The notes beneath the pieces are model-generated. The model ran no database searches. It worked only from the letters and a program-made list of their open reading frames with translations, and was not told the DNA's origin. This document shows positions 6,999-13,847 of a stretch of DNA of 18,420 bases, in pieces. Source of the stretch: an uncultured Lachnospiraceae bacterium (GTDB lineage: Bacteria > Bacillota > Clostridia > Lachnospirales > Lachnospiraceae). A program made the position numbers and the translations under genes. The stretch spans positions 1 through 18,420 of the forward strand of contig CAJUHG010000060.1 in NCBI GenBank assembly GCA_910586005.1. The letters run 5' to 3'. Numbering within the stretch: position 1 is the stretch's first letter; every line of letters starts with the position of its first letter.

Positions 6999-9245
6999 TT
7001 AATTTTCTATTGTTTGTGAGCCATGATTTACTTTTTCAGAGGAAGTTTGATCATCCATTGTTTCCTCTTGTCTATCTCCATTAATCGCCTGATCTGTGCT
7101 ATTAGGTGTGTTTTCTATGGTATCATCTACTGGAGTTTCTTCTATGATTGTGGGTTCTGTAATAGGTTTCAAATAGGAAATTTTGTTAGAACTTCTAAAA
7201 ATAGTTTCAGAAGAACCCATTTGATTTACTACTAAAGTATTTGTACCTGCTTTTAAACTAGCAATGGAGATAATTAGTTCTGTATCACTGACAAATTTAG
7301 TGGGAACCTTTGTCTCATTTACAAAAACCTTACTCCAAGGAGTAAAATTATTTCCATATATATGAAGACCATCTTCTTGTTCTTCTACTCGTTCGTTTAT
7401 AATATCTTGAACACCCATTTGTAAATTAGACTTTGGATACAATTCCTCACCATGATAAGAATAATGTTTTCCATATAAAGTATCATATTGTAATAATTCC
7501 ATATCTCTGGAAGTCTCTTCGGTCATTTGATAATTATAATTCTGGTGGAAAGAAAACATAGTTCCCTCATGAAGATTTGCTTGATCTGTAATAGCTGCCA
7601 GTAATTGGTAAGAGGTCAAATCTTTATCTATTTTTTTCATGCCAAAATTATTCCAAGTGACATATTTTGTTTTGAAAATATTTCCACTTTTCATATCTGT
7701 ATCAGTAAGTCCCATTGTTGGTAGATGATCCCCGAAAAATACAACTACAGTCTTCTCATCTCTTTTGGAAAGCATATCTGTTAAATTGGCAATAAATTTA
7801 TCTACTTCATGAATTTCATTGGTATAATATTCCCATTCATTGTTTTTAGCTTCATTTTCAGCACCAGTTACAACAATCTCTGGATGTTCAATTACCTTTT
7901 CTGTAGGATAAGCTCCATGCCCCTGAACCGTAATTGCATATACAAAGTCTTGATGTTCTGTAGAATCGAGAGCTTTTTCTACTTCTCCAATTAAAATGTC
8001 ATCTGTGGGCCAAGTACCTAAGGGAGTATACTCTTGTATATTCATCATTTCCTTACTAATAAAGCTATCAAAACCCATCTGAGAAAATGCATTTGCTCTA
8101 CTATAAAAATTACCGCCGTTATTATGTACTACATGAGTGCCATAGCCCAAATTATTTCCTAAATCAGAAGCAATACTTTCACAAGAATTGGATTTTAATA
8201 TTGTTTTATAAGGATATTCCCCAAGACCAAAGAACTGCATTCCCATTCCTGTTAAAATTTCAAATTCTGTATTTGCGGTACCAGCCCCTACAACGGGAAC
8301 TGTTAGATAACCTGAGGAATAATTATGATATAAATGATCAAAATTTGGTACAGGATTTTCTGAGAAATTTAAAAAATTCACTTCTTTTGGATCTATAAAG
8401 GATTCTAGTAAAACACAAATAACATTTGGAAGTTCTGTAGTATCAGAATCCTTTTTTTCAATTTTGGATAAAGCTTCATCCACACTTTCTTGCGAATAAT
8501 CTCTAGGAGCAGTCATACCACGGTCCACAACACTAGCAGAAAAGCTATAAACAAATCCATAATCTTCATAACCTTGAGCAATATTTTCAAAATAGTCTGC
8601 TAAAATATTATTGCTTACAGCAGCTTGTGTTACCATAGGAATAAAAAATGCAAAAGCACCAATAGCAAGAATACTTGCAAATCGATTTTGCTTGCCCTGA
8701 TATTTGGGACCTTTTTTCCATAAAACGACAAGAGCAATAATTACAATTAGGACTAAAAGGATAACAATTAGTGCTTCAAGGTTACTAAAATAATTACTTT
8801 GCATGGTAAATAAGTCATTGATTAGTTTTACATCTGTATAAGTAAAGGGTGTAACACGTTTTGAAAGAATACATCCATTAATAGTTCCTAAAAATAGCCA
8901 AAGAATACTAATAATACTACGCATCAATGCTCTTCTGCGGAAAAAATATACCAAATGTAAAGAAGTAAATACAATCAAAGAATTGTATAAAAAAGCCAAT
9001 CCTCGATCAAATATAAATGTAAATGCACCTGTAATAGAATGTCTAGAAATCATTTCGATTAAAAAACAGACACTACAAGCAAGTAAGTAATGAAAAATTA
9101 GAGAGTAACGATTTAAAAAGGTTATTAACTTTTTTCTCTGCTCTGGTTTTATCAAATGTTTTTTTTCTTGGATATTTCTTTTTTGTTGGAAAGTCTTGTA
9201 TTTTGTTGTAAACTTTTGTAAAGTGTTTTTTACAGTGTAAAACAT
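6999..9245 (-). CDS. LTA synthase-family membrane sulfatase with IPT-like tail
   Basis: The 748-aa protein has a Lys-rich cytoplasmic N-terminus, about five membrane helices (roughly 46-66, 82-101, 107-127, 157-177 and 190-210) and an extracellular alkaline-phosphatase/sulfatase-fold domain (about 270-570) like LtaS. Matching LtaS residues by eye gives metal ligand E281 (VLLESF), nucleophile T323 (GAGTANTEF), R383 (NFYSRANAF), H443 (QGHGAYP) and D506-H507 (FFGDHLP). LtaS-type enzymes move glycerol-phosphate from phosphatidylglycerol onto a polymer, but related proteins add phosphoglycerol or phosphoethanolamine elsewhere, so the product is uncertain. Residues about 620-690 resemble an IPT/TIG immunoglobulin-like fold, followed by about 55 acidic Thr/Glu-rich residues. 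Start 9245 is chosen over the in-frame ATG at 9302 because AAGGATGGTGA precedes it, and the 9302 start would lie upstream of the likely promoter. Confidence 0.88.
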   Translation of the reverse strand: MFYTVKNTLQKFTTKYKTFQQKRNIQEKKHLIKPEQRKKLITFLNRYSLIFHYLLACSVCFLIEMISRHSITGAFTFIFDRGLAFLYNSLIVFTSLHLVYFFRRRALMRSIISILWLFLGTINGCILSKRVTPFTYTDVKLINDLFTMQSNYFSNLEALIVILLVLIVIIALVVLWKKGPKYQGKQNRFASILAIGAFAFFIPMVTQAAVSNNILADYFENIAQGYEDYGFVYSFSASVVDRGMTAPRDYSQESVDEALSKIEKKDSDTTELPNVICVLLESFIDPKEVNFLNFSENPVPNFDHLYHNYSSGYLTVPVVGAGTANTEFEILTGMGMQFFGLGEYPYKTILKSNSCESIASDLGNNLGYGTHVVHNNGGNFYSRANAFSQMGFDSFISKEMMNIQEYTPLGTWPTDDILIGEVEKALDSTEHQDFVYAITVQGHGAYPTEKVIEHPEIVVTGAENEAKNNEWEYYTNEIHEVDKFIANLTDMLSKRDEKTVVVFFGDHLPTMGLTDTDMKSGNIFKTKYVTWNNFGMKKIDKDLTSYQLLAAITDQANLHEGTMFSFHQNYNYQMTEETSRDMELLQYDTLYGKHYSYHGEELYPKSNLQMGVQDIINERVEEQEDGLHIYGNNFTPWSKVFVNETKVPTKFVSDTELIISIASLKAGTNTLVVNQMGSSETIFRSSNKISYLKPITEPTIIEETPVDDTIENTPNSTDQAINGDRQEETMDDQTSSEKVNHGSQTIEN

Positions 9246-9274
9246 ATGGTCACCATCCTTAAGCTGTGTTTTAA

Positions 9275-9310
9275 ATTTTATATGTGAACTAAATGTGAAC
9301 AAATTATGAA
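9275..9310 (-). promoter_or_regulatory. Triple direct repeat matching the PhoP box, next to a -10-like element
   Basis: Read on the minus strand, TTCATA (9310-9305), TTCACA (9299-9294) and TTCACA (9288-9283) are spaced exactly 11 bp. Each fits the Bacillus PhoP-box consensus TT(A/C/T)A(C/T)A. TATAAAAT (9282-9275) follows at once, and no good -35 is seen at the right distance. This is the layout of an operator for an OmpR/PhoB-family response regulator at an activator-dependent promoter of the sulfatase gene. Confidence 0.5.
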
Positions 9311-9329
9311 TATTACCTTTTCCATAGCA

Positions 9330-9358
9330 AGATTAGCTTACTTTTTGATAAAAGTCAA
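9330..9358 (-). promoter_or_regulatory. Sigma-A-like promoter for the sulfatase gene
   Basis: On the minus strand TTGACT (9358-9353) is followed after exactly 17 bp by TAATCT (9335-9330). Transcription would begin near 9323, upstream of the three direct repeats, which would then lie in the early transcribed region and could also serve for repression. Confidence 0.45.
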
Positions 9359-9522
9359 CTAAAATTAGTAAATTTTATACTTAGCATAAGAAAAATTAAG
9401 AATTTCTTTATAAATATAAATTAGAACATTTTTTATACTATAGAACTACGAGGGTCATGTTTTGCGAGATTATATAAAACGAATCTTTATTCTGTTAAGA
9501 ATATACATAGAAAGGAAAAAAT

Positions 9523-10848
9523 ATGTGGAAAGAAAAAGAAGCTTTGGAATATTTAGAGCGAATACAAAAATCAGGTAGTATTTTAGGATTAGATAGTATT
9601 CGGAGATTAATGGAAGCGTTAGGAAATATTCAAGATAAGTTGAAAATTATTCATGTAGCAGGAACGAATGGAAAAGGTTCTGTTTGTGCAATGTTGTCTT
9701 CTATTCTAATAGAAGCTGGTTATCGGGTAGGGACTTATACATCTCCAGCAGTTTTTGATAAAATGGAACAATATCAAATTAATGGAGCACCTATTTCTAA
9801 GCAGGATTTTCTAACATTGATTTTTGATGTAAAAAATGCTTGTGACCAGATAGTGGCAAAAGGAGAGAATCAACCTACCATCTTTGAGGTAGAAACAGCA
9901 GCAGCTTTTCTATATTTTTTTCAGAAGGAATGTCAGATAGTAGTATTAGAGACAGGAATGGGAGGTGCCACAGATGCTACTAATATAATAAGGAAACCAT
10001 TAGTTAGTATACTTACATCTATTAGTAAAGATCATATGAAATTTTTAGGAAATAGCATAGAAGAAATTGCTCGTGTTAAAGCAGGAATTATTAAGAGGGA
10101 AGGTTCTGTAGTGGCAATAGAGCCAAAACAAGAAGGTGTAAGAAGAGAAATTGAACGTGTGTGTAGAGAAAAAAATGCTACCCTTATTTATTCCAAAAAA
10201 GAAACAGCAAAAGATATTCACAGAGAGCAGGAAACATTATGTTTTTCTTATGGAAACCTAGGAGAAATTCATTTATCTTTATTAGGAGCTTATCAAATAG
10301 AAAATAGTATATGTGCCATAGAAGCAGCACATATATTACAAAAGTCAGGAATAAAGCTTTGTGATGCAAATATAAAACAAGGGTTAGAAAAAGCAAGTTG
10401 GGAAGGACGCTTTTCTATCATATGTAGGAATCCATATTTTGTGATAGATGGAGCACATAATGAAGATGCAGCAAAGAAATTGTGTGAAACTTTGAAAATG
10501 GGTTTTACAAATAGAAAAATAATTTATATAATAGGAGTACTTGCAGATAAAGAACATGAAAAAATGTTAGAAATTTTATTACCTTTTGCTTGGAAGGTAT
10601 TTACTATCACCCCCAATAATATAAGAGCATTAGATGGAAAAATATTAGCAAAAGAAGCTAGGAAATATCATTCTGATGTGACTTATGGTAAACATCTTGG
10701 GCAAGTAGTAGAAGAAGCTATAACTTATGCAAGAGAGAAAGAAGCTATCATAGTATCTTTTGGTTCTTTATCTTATTTGGGAGAACTAAGAGAAATTCTT
10801 AGAAAGAAAGTGACAGATAAAAGTGAGGTAATTTCTTCAAGCACCTAG
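9523..10848 (+). CDS. folC: Folylpolyglutamate synthase / dihydrofolate synthase
   Basis: FolC joins glutamate to dihydropteroate and then extends the glutamate tail of folates, using ATP in the cytoplasm. The 441-aa length is normal for this Mur-ligase-like family. Motifs in order are the P-loop VAGTNGKGSV (45-54), YTSP (72-75), ETGMGGATDATN (143-154), SKDHMKFLG (168-176, the Ca-binding region), the KAGIIK lysine (186-191), WEGRF (293-297) and DGAHNEDA (309-316) in the C-terminal Rossmann domain. AAAGGAAA precedes the ATG. It heads a run of four folate genes on one strand. A TATACT -10-like element at 9434-9439 lacks a clear -35, so the operon promoter is not settled. Confidence 0.95.
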   Translation: MWKEKEALEYLERIQKSGSILGLDSIRRLMEALGNIQDKLKIIHVAGTNGKGSVCAMLSSILIEAGYRVGTYTSPAVFDKMEQYQINGAPISKQDFLTLIFDVKNACDQIVAKGENQPTIFEVETAAAFLYFFQKECQIVVLETGMGGATDATNIIRKPLVSILTSISKDHMKFLGNSIEEIARVKAGIIKREGSVVAIEPKQEGVRREIERVCREKNATLIYSKKETAKDIHREQETLCFSYGNLGEIHLSLLGAYQIENSICAIEAAHILQKSGIKLCDANIKQGLEKASWEGRFSIICRNPYFVIDGAHNEDAAKKLCETLKMGFTNRKIIYIIGVLADKEHEKMLEILLPFAWKVFTITPNNIRALDGKILAKEARKYHSDVTYGKHLGQVVEEAITYAREKEAIIVSFGSLSYLGELREILRKKVTDKSEVISSST

Positions 10849-10948
10849 AAATACATCTCTTGAAATAAGAAGCAAAAAAGAGAAATTGGGTAAGGGAAAA
10901 TTGAGTAGGAAAAATTCTTTTGTTAGAAAGAATAGGAGAAAATGGAAA

Positions 10949-11506
10949 ATGATAGACAAAACAAAAATAGAACAAGCAATTGTTCTTTTGCTAGAAGGAA
11001 TGGGAGAAGATAAGAATCGGGAAGGATTGAGAGAAACCCCTAGCCGAATTGCTAGGATGTATGAGGAATTATTTGCAGGTGTTAATCAAACGCCAGAACC
11101 ATACTTGACAAAAACTTTTACAGTGGAAGATAGCGGAATGGTATTAGAAAAAGATATTGTATTTTATTCTACCTGCGAACATCATTTGTTACCTTTTTAT
11201 GGAAAAGTTCATATTGCTTACCTTCCAAATGGAAAGGTGGTAGGATTGAGTAAATTGGCACGCACAGTAGAAGTGTATGCACACCGTCTACAGCTACAAG
11301 AGCAGCTTACCGTTCAAATTGCAGATGCATTAATGGAATATTTACAACCTAAGGGTGTAATAGTAATGATAGAGGCAGAACATATGTGTATGACTATGCG
11401 TGGGGTAAAAAAACCAGGAACTCAAACTGTTACTTTAGTGACTAGAGGAAAATTTGCAGAAGAGAAAGAATTACAAGAGAAATTTTGGCGGATGATGGGA
11501 AGATAA
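10949..11506 (+). CDS. folE: GTP cyclohydrolase I
   Basis: FolE converts GTP to 7,8-dihydroneopterin triphosphate plus formate, the first step of folate synthesis. The 185-aa protein carries the zinc-site motif CEHHLLPF (76-83) and the second zinc cysteine C147 in EAEHMCMTMRG (143-152). GLSKLARTVEVYAHRLQLQE (99-118) is the family core, with H112 in the active site. The frame is open from a TTG at 10886, but ATG at 10949 gives the family's usual length and has AGGAG (10934-10938) ten bases upstream, so it is preferred. This is the zinc-dependent type IA enzyme. It lies between folC and folP. Confidence 0.95.
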   Translation: MIDKTKIEQAIVLLLEGMGEDKNREGLRETPSRIARMYEELFAGVNQTPEPYLTKTFTVEDSGMVLEKDIVFYSTCEHHLLPFYGKVHIAYLPNGKVVGLSKLARTVEVYAHRLQLQEQLTVQIADALMEYLQPKGVIVMIEAEHMCMTMRGVKKPGTQTVTLVTRGKFAEEKELQEKFWRMMGR

Positions 11507-11541
11507 AGTTGTGATATGAGAGATATAATTAGGAGAAAAAT

Positions 11542-12354
11542 GTGAAAATTGGAAATAAGAATTTTGAAATAGAAAAACATACTTATATAATGGGAATTTT
11601 AAATGTAACGCCCGATTCGTTTTCTGATGGAGGAAAATTTGTTAATAAGAATAAAGCATTGAGACGTGTGCAGCAGATGGTAGAAGAAGGTGCTGATATA
11701 ATTGATATTGGTGGAGAATCGACAAGACCAGGATATCAGCAGATTACAGAGGAAGAAGAAATAGAGAGAACACTTCCTGTCATTGAGCTTATAAAGGCGA
11801 GATTTGATATTCCAATTTCTATTGATACCTATAAGGCAAAAGTTGCAGAAGCTTCTTTAAAAGCAGGTGTAGATTTAGTGAATGATATTTGGGGATTAAA
11901 ATATGATAAAAATATGGCAAAGGTGATTCAGGAATCACAAGCAGTATGTTGTTTGATGCATAATCGGGAAAAAGCGAATTATCAAGATTTTATGAAAGAA
12001 ATGAAGTTAGATTTAAGAGAAACTTTGCAACTTGCAAAAACTGCTAATATAGCAGATGAAAAAATTATTTTAGACCCAGGAATTGGATTTGGAAAGACCT
12101 ATGAAAATAATTTGGAAGCAATTTATAAATTAGAAGAAATAAAGCAGCTTGGATATCCTATATTATTGGGAACTTCTAGAAAATCAGTCATTGGCTTAAC
12201 TTTAAATTTACCAGTACTAGAACGATTAGAAGGGACATTAGTAACAACTGTACTTGCTGTTATCAGTCATTGTGCTTTTGTGCGTGTACATGACATTAAA
12301 GAAAATAAACGTGCAATTCAAATGATGGAAGCAATACAAGGGGGATGGCTTTAG
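11542..12354 (+). CDS. folP: Dihydropteroate synthase
   Basis: FolP condenses 6-hydroxymethyl-dihydropterin pyrophosphate with p-aminobenzoate to give dihydropteroate. It is the sulfonamide target. The 270-aa TIM-barrel protein shows both family signatures: MGILNVTPDSFSDGG (17-31) and DIGGESTRPG (55-64). It also has DTYK (95-98), NDIWGL (114-119), LDPGIGFGKT (177-186), TSRKSVIG (211-218, with the substrate-binding lysine K214) and VRVHDI (247-252). The start is GTG at 11542, six bases after AGGAG; the overlapping ATG is out of frame. No insertion of the kind known from sulfonamide-resistant enzymes is seen in the GESTRPG loop. Confidence 0.95.
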   Translation: MKIGNKNFEIEKHTYIMGILNVTPDSFSDGGKFVNKNKALRRVQQMVEEGADIIDIGGESTRPGYQQITEEEEIERTLPVIELIKARFDIPISIDTYKAKVAEASLKAGVDLVNDIWGLKYDKNMAKVIQESQAVCCLMHNREKANYQDFMKEMKLDLRETLQLAKTANIADEKIILDPGIGFGKTYENNLEAIYKLEEIKQLGYPILLGTSRKSVIGLTLNLPVLERLEGTLVTTVLAVISHCAFVRVHDIKENKRAIQMMEAIQGGWL

Positions 12355-12410
12355 TGGGAACTAAGGGTATAGATAACATTTGCTAAAGCTATACAGGAAG
12401 GGTAATATTA

Positions 12411-13253
12411 ATGGAAAATAAAAGATTAGATAAAATTTTTATTAAGAATTTAGAAGTATTTGGAAAACATGGTGTGTTACCAGAAGAAAATAGATTAGGA
12501 CAAAAATTTTTAATCAATGCTATTTTGTATATAAGTACTAGAGAAGCGGGATTAAAAGATGACTTAACAAAATCTATCCATTATGGAGAAGTATCTCATT
12601 TTATTTCTTCTTTTATGACTAAATATACATTTCAATTAATTGAAACGGTAGCAGAACAGATGGCAAGAGCCATATTGCTTGAATTTCCTAGTATGGAAAA
12701 AATAAAATTGGAAATTTTAAAACCGTGGGCACCAATTGGTCTCCCCTTGGAATCTGTATCTATAGAAATTGAGCGTGGTTGGCATCAAGTTTTTGTGGCA
12801 ATTGGCTCAAATTTAGGAGATAGGAAGAAATTTCTAGACGAAGGAATTAATGCTTTAAAAGAAAATAAAGATTGTATTGTAGAACAAGTCTCAGAAATTC
12901 TTGTGACAAAACCTTATGGAGTGACAGAACAACCAGAGTTTCTCAATGGTATGATAAAATTGAAAACTTTATTAAATCCAGAAGAATTATTAGAGTTGCT
13001 TCATCAGATTGAAAAGGAATCTGGCAGAGAGCGATTGGTGCATTGGGGACCTAGGACATTAGATTTAGATATTATTTTTTATGATGACTGTATCATTGAT
13101 ACAAAAGATTTACAAATCCCCCATATTGATATGCAAAATCGTGAATTTGTTTTAAAACCTTTAGTAGAACTTGCTCCATACGTTCGACACCCATTGTTAC
13201 ATAAGACGGTAACACAACTGTTAGATGAATTAAAAGTAGTTGACAAAGTTTAA
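12411..13253 (+). CDS. folBK: Bifunctional dihydroneopterin aldolase / HPPK (FolB-FolK fusion)
   Basis: The 280-aa protein fuses two consecutive enzymes of the pathway. Residues about 6-121 are FolB, which cleaves dihydroneopterin to 6-hydroxymethyl-dihydropterin; its conserved motifs include GKHGVLPEE (18-26) and the catalytic-region lysine K104 in ILKPWAPI (102-109). Residues about 126-276 are FolK, which transfers pyrophosphate from ATP; its motifs are VAIGSNLGDR (129-138) and the signature GPRTLDLDIIFYDD (213-226). The fusion is common in Firmicutes. AGGAAGGG lies just before the ATG. It is the last recognised gene of the folate cluster. Only a weak CCTG/CAGG hairpin follows, at about 13360-13380. 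Confidence 0.95.
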   Translation: MENKRLDKIFIKNLEVFGKHGVLPEENRLGQKFLINAILYISTREAGLKDDLTKSIHYGEVSHFISSFMTKYTFQLIETVAEQMARAILLEFPSMEKIKLEILKPWAPIGLPLESVSIEIERGWHQVFVAIGSNLGDRKKFLDEGINALKENKDCIVEQVSEILVTKPYGVTEQPEFLNGMIKLKTLLNPEELLELLHQIEKESGRERLVHWGPRTLDLDIIFYDDCIIDTKDLQIPHIDMQNREFVLKPLVELAPYVRHPLLHKTVTQLLDELKVVDKV

Positions 13254-13466
13254 TACTGTTGTTAATATAGGTAAAGTAGGTAAAGAATAAAAAGAAAGCG
13301 AGGGATAACATGTTCAGATAATCTATTTTGCATCAAATAAAAAATATATGTAAGAATTTTCCTGTGATTAAATTGCAGGTGAGTATTTTTTGTTACCGAA
13401 ATAGATGATTTGTACATGATATTCTGAAATATTAAGTGGAGAACCTCCAACTATTATACTATAAAT
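13254..13466 (+). other. Gene-free stretch before the structured RNA, with a possible promoter
   Basis: No gene is seen. TGGAG-aac-CTCCA (13437-13449) is a small hairpin. TATACT (13455-13460) is a good -10 with TTAAGT (13432-13437) at 17 bp as a poor -35, and could start the RNA that follows. A three-codon ORF (ATG at 13310) behind GAGGG is probably chance. Confidence 0.3.
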
Positions 13467-13766
13467 TTCATAGAAAAATCTAATAGAAGATAGACTTATA
13501 GTATATAAGCTTGTTACTCATTGCCTATAGAGGTGGGTATCATCTCATTTACGCGAAGGCAAAGTGAAGATCATCATCAAGCTCGCTTGAAAGAGATCTG
13601 AGCGCGCCCATAAACCTAAACAGTCTCGCAGAGCGTGACGTTTGTGGTTATAAGTATAAGCTTAAAAAATAGGCTTGTATCATGTAACATCATAATCAGA
13701 ATCATATCTAGAAATCTGCTTTCGGTAACCACTATTTGTGTATCAAAGAAAGCAGGTTTTTTTGTT
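13467..13766 (+). ncRNA. Structured RNA ending in an intrinsic terminator, upstream of the ABC-F gene
   Basis: Several helices can be drawn. TTGCCT (13521-13526) pairs with AGGCAA (13557-13562) and encloses GAGGTG/CATCTC (13530-13535 with 13541-13546). AGATC (13568-13572) pairs with GATCT (13595-13599) around CAAGC/GCTTG (13578-13589). A long interrupted hairpin follows, AACC-AAAC-GTC-CGC with GCG-GAC-GTTT-GGTT (13613-13649). The segment is richer in G and C than its surroundings, has no ORF, and ends at a strong terminator. It may be a free small RNA or the attenuator leader of the ABC-F gene 80 bases beyond. I cannot assign an Rfam family by eye; raiA-type RNA, common in this group, is one to test. 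The 5' end is a guess from the -10 at 13455. Confidence 0.6.
13716..13763 (+). terminator. Strong intrinsic terminator upstream of the ABC-F gene
   Basis: CTGCTTTC (13716-13723) pairs perfectly with GAAAGCAG (13748-13755). The stem continues as GGTA/TATC across an internal AAA. After one G comes a run of seven T (13757-13763). It ends the structured RNA and stands about 85 bases before the ABC-F start, so it can serve as an attenuator. Confidence 0.85.
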
Positions 13767-13776
13767 TGCTATAAAA

Positions 13777-13836
13777 ATGTTTTTCATATTCAGACATAGC
13801 AACTACTTGCAAGTATATGCACAAAGAGGTAGTTAG
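13777..13836 (+). CDS. Possible 19-codon leader peptide before the ABC-F gene
   Basis: ATG at 13777 opens a frame for MFFIFRHSNYLQVYAQRGS that stops at TAG 13834-13836, overlapping the AGGAGG ribosome binding site (13835-13840) of the ABC-F gene. There is no clear ribosome binding site of its own, which is the main argument against it. The place between terminator and ABC-F gene, and the hydrophobic Phe/Ile start, recall leader peptides of antibiotic-inducible genes. Confidence 0.25.
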   Translation: MFFIFRHSNYLQVYAQRGS

Positions 13837-13840
13837 GAGG
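13801..13840 (+). promoter_or_regulatory. Hairpin abutting the ABC-F ribosome binding site
   Basis: AACTAC (13801-13806) pairs perfectly with GTAGTT (13829-13834), directly in front of AGGAGG (13835-13840). The palindrome ACTTGCAAGT (13805-13814) lies inside. AGGAGG is seven bases before the ATG, the strongest ribosome binding site in the window. Confidence 0.4.
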
Positions 13841-13847
13841 AAGATAG

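Noticed and set aside
8087..8398. 103-codon plus-strand ORF inside the sulfatase gene
   Set aside because: It is antisense to a well-supported coding region with all catalytic motifs and has no ribosome binding site of note.
9303..9522. Tetrahydrofolate riboswitch before the folate genes
   Set aside because: The region before folC is AT-rich and shows no multi-helix fold or conserved folate-riboswitch sequence.
13093..13450. Two minus-strand ORFs at the end of folBK and beyond
   Set aside because: They lack ribosome binding sites and overlap the conserved FolK coding region or low-complexity sequence.
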